In this document: positions 59,288 to 64,000 of the stretch, one piece after another
Position numbering within the stretch: position 1 is the first letter of the stretch
How the letters are laid out: each line of letters begins with the position of its first letter
Source of the DNA: an uncultured Cytophagaceae bacterium
GTDB taxonomy: Bacteria > Bacteroidota > Bacteroidia > Cytophagales > Spirosomataceae
Length of the DNA stretch: 64,000 bases
Direction of reading: 5' to 3'
NCBI GenBank assembly: GCA_903898715.1
Contig: CAIUGL010000121.1
Span: 1-64,000, forward strand
Notes under the pieces: generated by a model
Told to the model about the DNA's origin: nothing
What the model saw: the letters and a program-made list of their open reading frames with translations, nothing else
Databases searched by the model: none
Translations under genes and position numbers: made by a program

Positions 59288-61780
59288 ATGGCAAAAAATT
59301 TGGTCATTGTTGAGTCCCCTGCTAAAGCAAAAACGATAGAAGGTTATTTGGGTAAAGATTTCATCGTCAAATCTTCCTTCGGTCATGTGCGGGATTTACC
59401 TACCAAAGGTGATAAAGCCATCGATATTGAACACGATTTTCATCCTACATACGTTGTATCTCCAGATAAAACGAAAGTGATTTCAGAGTTAAAAAGTTTA
59501 GCTAAATCATCTGATGAAGTTTGGCTAGCAACGGACGACGACCGTGAGGGAGAAGCCATTTCATGGCACTTAAAAGAAGCGTTGAATTTAAAAGACAATA
59601 CGAAACGAATTGTTTTTCGTGAAATCACAAAAACTGCGATCCTAAAAGCAATTGAGCAACCACGTGAAATTGACATGGATTTAGTAAATGCCCAACAAGC
59701 GCGTCGGATTATGGACCGTTTAATTGGGTTTGAATTATCACCCGTTTTGTGGTCTAAAGTTCAAAAAGGACTATCTGCAGGTCGAGTTCAATCAGTTGCC
59801 GTACGATTAATCGTAGATCGCGAACGTGAAATAGAAAAACATGAAGCGGCTGCTTCCTTTAAGGTAGCTGCCCTGTTTGACCTACCAGGTAAAAAAGTAT
59901 TAAAGGCGGAACTTTCTAAGGCTTTTGCTACAGAAGGAGAAGCATTGGAATTCCTCAAAAAGTGTGTGGGCGCGCAATTCTCTATTAAGAGTTTAGAGAC
60001 TAAACCAGCGAAGAAAACACCGGCTCCTCCGTTTACTACATCCACGCTCCAACAAGAAGCCTCGCGTAAGCTAGGCTACGCGGTAGCGACAACGATGTCT
60101 ATTGCACAGAAACTATACGAATCGGGTCGAATATCGTACATGCGTACGGACTCAACCATGTTATCTCAAGAAGCACGCGATAAAGCGAAAGTAGCGATTG
60201 AAAACGCTTATGGCGAAAAGTTTCATCATGCGAGGCAGTTTAAAACTAAATCGGATAGTGCACAAGAAGCTCACGAGGCTATTCGGCCAACGGATTTTGC
60301 ATTAAGTACCTTAGGCGGAGATTCTCGGGAACGTAAATTATATGAGTTAATTTGGAAGCGCGCCATTGCTTCACAAATGGCTGATGCGCTTTTAGAGCGT
60401 ACGACCGCGCAAATTGAAATATCAACGGCCTCCGAAATTTTGGTGGCCCAAGGTGAAGTTATTGCTTTTGAAGGTTTCCTGAAGGCATATTTAGAAGGTA
60501 AAGACGATGACGATGATGAGGAAAATAAAGATATGTTGCCTCCATTAGCTATTGGTCAAGTTTTAGCTTTAGATGAATTAAAAGCACAAGAGCGTTTCAC
60601 GCGTCCTGCGCCACGCTATACAGAAGCTAGTTTAGTGAAAGCGTTGGAAGAGAAAGGTATAGGCCGACCGTCTACCTACGCTCCTACTATCTCGACGATC
60701 ATTAAGCGTGCCTATGTTGAAAAAGAAGATCGTGCTGGTCGTGAGCGTGCATTTCAAACATGGACGTTAAAAGATGATGAGATTTCAGGCGTCAATGCGA
60801 CTGAGATTGTAGGGACTGAAAAAGCCAAGCTTTTCCCGACGCACATCGGTACGTTAGTCACTGATTTTCTAGTAGAGAATTTCCAGGATGTTGTCGATTT
60901 TACATTTACAGCTGAAATGGAAGATGAATTCGACAACATTGCCAAAGGTAAATTACCTTGGGTGAAACTGATGAAGGATTTCTATGGTTCTTTTCACAAA
61001 ACAATAGAAGATAGTAAATCCATTTCCCGTAGTTCCGTAGGCGGTGGCCGCGAATTAGGCGTGGATCCAGAATCAGGTAAAAAGATTTCCGTTCGTTTAG
61101 GGAAGTTTGGACCATTCGTCCAATTGGGCGAATCTGGAGAAGAAGATAAACCCGTTTTCGCTAACCTAGCTAAGAATCAATCTATCGCTACATTAAGTTT
61201 AGAACAAGCCATTGCATTGTTGGCCCGACCAAAACTACCTCGTGAAATTGGTATTTTAGAGGATAAACCGGTGGTCATTGGTGCTGGGAAATTAGGACCT
61301 TATATTAAGTTTGATGGTAAGTTTATCAGTCTGCCTGAGCCAAATGATCCATTCACGATCGAATTAGACCAAGCTGTTTTGGTTATGAAAGCCGCACAAG
61401 TTGCAGCTGAATCTGCCGGTTTAGGTTATTTTGAAGATCAATTAATTGAAACAGGAAAAGGTCGTTTTGGACCTTATGTTAAACATAACGGAAAATACGT
61501 CTCTTTAGGAAAGACAGATAATTTAGCTTCTTTAACTCAGGAACGTGCGATTGAATTGATTTTGGCTAAACGTAATGCGGAAGCCAACAAATTCATCAAA
61601 GAATTCCCTGAAAATGCGGCAATTAAGGTGGTTAATGGTATGTATGGTCCTTATATCCAAATTGGGAAGCGCAATGTGAAAATTCCAAAAGACCAAGATC
61701 CAGCTTCCTTAACGCTTGAAGATTGCATAGCCTTGGGTGATGCAGCCCCTGCTCCTAAAAAGACGACTAGAAAAAAATAA
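59288..61780 (+). CDS. topA: DNA topoisomerase I
   Basis: Type IA topoisomerase relaxing negative supercoils, 830 aa. The Toprim domain starts VIVESPAKAKTIEGYLGKDF and has the acidic DDDREGEA. The active-site tyrosine is in SGRISYMRTDST. Instead of E. coli-type zinc fingers, the C terminus has four copies of a G-x-(F/Y)-G-P-(F/Y) repeat domain (GKFGPFVQLG, GKLGPYIKFDG, GRFGPYVKHNG, GMYGPYIQIG), as in many Bacteroidota and Alphaproteobacteria. It ends with a basic KKTTRKK tail and is followed by folD after 6 nt. Confidence 0.96.
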   Translation: MAKNLVIVESPAKAKTIEGYLGKDFIVKSSFGHVRDLPTKGDKAIDIEHDFHPTYVVSPDKTKVISELKSLAKSSDEVWLATDDDREGEAISWHLKEALNLKDNTKRIVFREITKTAILKAIEQPREIDMDLVNAQQARRIMDRLIGFELSPVLWSKVQKGLSAGRVQSVAVRLIVDREREIEKHEAAASFKVAALFDLPGKKVLKAELSKAFATEGEALEFLKKCVGAQFSIKSLETKPAKKTPAPPFTTSTLQQEASRKLGYAVATTMSIAQKLYESGRISYMRTDSTMLSQEARDKAKVAIENAYGEKFHHARQFKTKSDSAQEAHEAIRPTDFALSTLGGDSRERKLYELIWKRAIASQMADALLERTTAQIEISTASEILVAQGEVIAFEGFLKAYLEGKDDDDDEENKDMLPPLAIGQVLALDELKAQERFTRPAPRYTEASLVKALEEKGIGRPSTYAPTISTIIKRAYVEKEDRAGRERAFQTWTLKDDEISGVNATEIVGTEKAKLFPTHIGTLVTDFLVENFQDVVDFTFTAEMEDEFDNIAKGKLPWVKLMKDFYGSFHKTIEDSKSISRSSVGGGRELGVDPESGKKISVRLGKFGPFVQLGESGEEDKPVFANLAKNQSIATLSLEQAIALLARPKLPREIGILEDKPVVIGAGKLGPYIKFDGKFISLPEPNDPFTIELDQAVLVMKAAQVAAESAGLGYFEDQLIETGKGRFGPYVKHNGKYVSLGKTDNLASLTQERAIELILAKRNAEANKFIKEFPENAAIKVVNGMYGPYIQIGKRNVKIPKDQDPASLTLEDCIALGDAAPAPKKTTRKK

Positions 61781-61786
61781 GTAGCT

Positions 61787-62677
61787 ATGAGCCAGATTAT
61801 TGATGGTAAAATGGTTGCCGAATCCATGAAATCGGCCATTGCAGAAGAAGTTAACGCGTTAGTATCAGCTGGGAAACGTGCACCACATTTAGTAGCGATT
61901 TTAGTGGGTGATAACGGAGCATCTGAGACCTACGTGGCAAACAAAGTAAAGTCATGTGGTGAATTGGGTTTTGCATCTACCCTATTGCGTTTTGAGCCGA
62001 CAATCACAGAAGCAGAATTATTAAAAGCTGTACAGGAGGTAAATGATAATCCAGAAATGGACGGTTTAATTGTTCAGTTGCCATTGCCCAATCATATTAA
62101 CCCAGATCGTGTCATGGAAACGATCCACCCGTCAAAAGATGTGGATGGTTTTCATCCAATTAACATCGGTCGAATGGCTAAGGGTTTACCAGCCTATATT
62201 TCGGCTACTCCGCAAGGAGTTTTGGATTTATTGGCCTATTACAACATTGAAACAGCAGGTAAACACTGTGTGGTAGTTGGCCGTAGCCAAATCGTCGGTT
62301 TACCCATGTCCATCCTAATGCAACGTAATCATCCGCAAGGAAACTGTACAGTGACGTTAACGCATTCACGGACACCTAATTTGGAGGCGATGTGCCAACA
62401 AGCAGATATATTGATTGCGGCATTAGGTAAGCCAGAGTTTATCACTGCTGCACATGTTAAACCGGGCGCCGTGGTTATTGACGTAGGTTTGACGCGCGTT
62501 GAAGATGCTAGCAAAAAATCAGGCTTTGCTTTGAAAGGCGATGTGGATTTTGATTCGGTCTTCCCAATCTGTTCTTATTTGACACCTGTACCTAAGGGCG
62601 TTGGTCCGATGACTATTGTTTCCCTTATGAAAAACACACTCCTAGCTGCAAAAGGAGTCATTTATCCGAAAAACTAA
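61787..62677 (+). CDS. folD: Bifunctional methylenetetrahydrofolate dehydrogenase/cyclohydrolase
   Basis: One-carbon enzyme interconverting 5,10-methylene-THF and 10-formyl-THF with NADP; 296 aa. Motifs are the catalytic lysine segment [29 protein letters not shown], the DVDGFHP loop, and [13 protein letters not shown] for cofactor binding. Full length. Probably co-transcribed with topA. Its TAA overlaps the TAG of the convergent methyltransferase gene. Confidence 0.96.
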   Translation: MSQIIDGKMVAESMKSAIAEEVNALVSAGKRAPHLVAILVGDNGASETYVANKVKSCGELGFASTLLRFEPTITEAELLKAVQEVNDNPEMDGLIVQLPLPNHINPDRVMETIHPSKDVDGFHPINIGRMAKGLPAYISATPQGVLDLLAYYNIETAGKHCVVVGRSQIVGLPMSILMQRNHPQGNCTVTLTHSRTPNLEAMCQQADILIAALGKPEFITAAHVKPGAVVIDVGLTRVEDASKKSGFALKGDVDFDSVFPICSYLTPVPKGVGPMTIVSLMKNTLLAAKGVIYPKN

Positions 62678-63582
62678 GACTGATATAAATACCGATGGAA
62701 AACTCCCAATGGGAGTTTTTTGTCGTATTGGTCATTTAAGTACAATTCACCTGACTCCGCAGATGAAGGGACATTAAATATTCCATTGACCAGATTTTCA
62801 ACTACAAGCGTAGAGAAACCTAATGAATACACGTTTGTGAGCAAAATATGCTCTTTGGGATCTAAAATCTCTTTAACGGAGCGCAATAAATCATCTATTT
62901 GCTCTTCTAATACCCACTTTTCTCCATCTGGACCACGACCATAAGCCGGTGGATCTAACAAGACACCTTGGTAAAAATTACCTCTCCGAGCTTCACGCTT
63001 AACAAATTTTAAAGCATCTTCCGCCATCCAACGAATCGAATCAAGCTTAGAAACCTCCATGTTCTCACGAGCCCAAGACAAAACGGGTTTAACTGAATCT
63101 ACGTGCGTTACATCCGCACCCATTTGTCGGCATACCAAACTCGCCCCGCCCGTATACGCGAATAGATTCAATAACTTGGGTTTGGGAGTCTTGAGCAATG
63201 GAATATGCTTGGCTAAGAATTCCCAATTCGATGCTTGCTCAGGAAATAAACCAACATGCTTGAAGGATGAAAGACTTATTTTAAAGTTTAAATTAAGATT
63301 TTTAGATGTGTAGGGAATAAACCATTTATCCGGTACTCCTTTTTTGATATCCCATACACCTCGTTCTGTACTCCCTTTTTCCTTTTTGAAATGTGCATTT
63401 GCCTTGACTGTCCAGAATTCTTCAGATAATGATTTCGTCCAAAGTGCCTGAGGTTCAGGTCTTCTCACACAAAAATCTCCAAACTGCTCAAGCTTTTCAA
63501 AATTACCTGAATCAATTAACTCATAACTTTTACCCCAAAATTCGGGCGTTTCGATGGCAATAGCGGCTTGTTTGTTTTCCAA
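62674..63582 (-). CDS. Class I SAM-dependent methyltransferase, RlmI/RlmK-like
   Basis: 302-aa predicted rRNA or protein methyltransferase. The SAM site is [20 protein letters not shown], the acidic loop is [19 protein letters not shown], and the catalytic motif is [16 protein letters not shown], like the DPPxF motif of RlmI/YccW enzymes. The N-terminal PUA domain of RlmI is missing, and the N-terminal 110 residues differ, so the substrate may differ too. It follows the truncated gene at the window end by 3 nt. Confidence 0.82.
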   Translation of the reverse strand: MENKQAAIAIETPEFWGKSYELIDSGNFEKLEQFGDFCVRRPEPQALWTKSLSEEFWTVKANAHFKKEKGSTERGVWDIKKGVPDKWFIPYTSKNLNLNFKISLSSFKHVGLFPEQASNWEFLAKHIPLLKTPKPKLLNLFAYTGGASLVCRQMGADVTHVDSVKPVLSWARENMEVSKLDSIRWMAEDALKFVKREARRGNFYQGVLLDPPAYGRGPDGEKWVLEEQIDDLLRSVKEILDPKEHILLTNVYSLGFSTLVVENLVNGIFNVPSSAESGELYLNDQYDKKLPLGVFHRYLYQS

Positions 63583-63585
63583 AAT

Positions 63586-64000
63586 TTAGGGATTGAATTG
63601 AATCTTGTTGATAAAAAATACGTCTCTTTTTCCATCTTCATTATTATTGATGGATTGCGTACCATGGGCAATGAAATAAGGACCGTACCAGTAATTAAGA
63701 TCTACTTTGGATGATTTTCGTACCCGGTCTGCCTCATTTTCAGTCTCAATATTGATGATCCGCTCTTGTTCCACGGTTCCGGACTGACTAATTATTTTAC
63801 TGATGATTTGGTTATCCTTACTATATGAAAGTGTGACTTGATCACCCACAACTGAGGTTTTTATTTTTTGCGTTAATTTCTCTTCTTTGGTGTCATTTAA
63901 TGGAATGGAATGATCCCAAAGCACATGTCCATTTTCATCTAATTCAGCGACAATTGCATGCGTATACACCCATCCGTCAAACTGCTGATTACTGCCATAA
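63586..64000 (-). CDS. Protein of unknown function, 5' end beyond the window
   Basis: Only the C-terminal 138 codons are visible; the frame is open to position 64000, and a GTG at 63969 is internal rather than a convincing start. The visible part reads as beta-rich, with a repeat-like pattern (HAIVAELDENGHVLWDHSI, then VTLSYSKDNQIISK) and ends DVFFINKIQFNP. It could be the end of a larger envelope or propeller-type protein. I do not recognise the family. Confidence 0.6.
   Translation of the reverse strand, partial: YGSNQQFDGWVYTHAIVAELDENGHVLWDHSIPLNDTKEEKLTQKIKTSVVGDQVTLSYSKDNQIISKIISQSGTVEQERIINIETENEADRVRKSSKVDLNYWYGPYFIAHGTQSINNNEDGKRDVFFINKIQFNP

Overview
The window is about 64 kb of ordinary-looking chromosome from a member of the Bacteroidota, most likely a gliding-type Cytophagales relative. 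The reasons are: a fused CcoN-CcoO oxidase, GldC, the long IspG with a central insert, glutamine synthetase III beside a eukaryote-type glutamine synthetase II, DUF5686 and TonB-receptor-like outer-membrane proteins, AT-rich spacers, weak Shine-Dalgarno sequences, and repeated promoters of the Bacteroidota form TTG-N19/20-TAnnTTTG. Genus cannot be settled from this sequence. I see no insertion sequence, prophage, CRISPR array, toxin-antitoxin pair or recognisable defence island.

Layout. 1-5 kb: cbb3 oxidase genes (ccoNO cut by the window edge, ccoS, ccoI) facing a cyclic-nucleotide-binding-domain protein that lacks a DNA-binding domain. Two FNR-like palindromes lie here at matching distances from promoter-like boxes. 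5-14 kb: SDR, RlmD, DnaB, PhoH, GNAT, pirin and an outer-membrane barrel receptor; a heptamer-repeat hairpin separates rlmD from dnaB. 14-21 kb: DUF3127, tRNA-Leu(GAG), TrhO, a GreA-like operon, a nucleoside phosphorylase, GNAT, SurE, Nudix, a CDF transporter. 20.4-22.2 kb: a PTPS/QueD-FolE-SDR operon. 22-25 kb: GH109-type glycosidase plus sugar MFS transporter. 25-32 kb: IspG-DUF6728, GldC-thioredoxin, CinA-E2, desaturase. 32-41 kb: a nitrogen block (GSIII, acidic unknown protein, RsmE; GSII; MtaB; Amt; porin). 41-55 kb: ferredoxin, acyl-CoA reductase, PAP2, TrpS, DUF2461, DnaE, TrxA, class III aminotransferase, DUF5686 protein, membrane pyrophosphatase. 55-64 kb: L25, Prs, aconitase, TopA, FolD, a SAM methyltransferase and a truncated unknown gene.

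How the parts work together. Microaerobic respiration (cbb3 and its copper ATPase) appears to be under Crp/Fnr-type control. Ammonium assimilation is served by two different glutamine synthetases near an ammonium transporter and a porin. Pterin and folate functions appear twice (PTPS/FolE/SDR; FolD). The rest is replication, translation and tRNA or rRNA modification. Genes are tightly packed, with several convergent pairs overlapping at their 3' ends and several terminators that include coding sequence.

No clear new multi-gene system is present. The most unusual signals are the paired FNR-like boxes next to an HTH-less sensor domain, period-7 repeats placed at stop codons, and an SDR without its catalytic tyrosine in a biopterin-like gene set.
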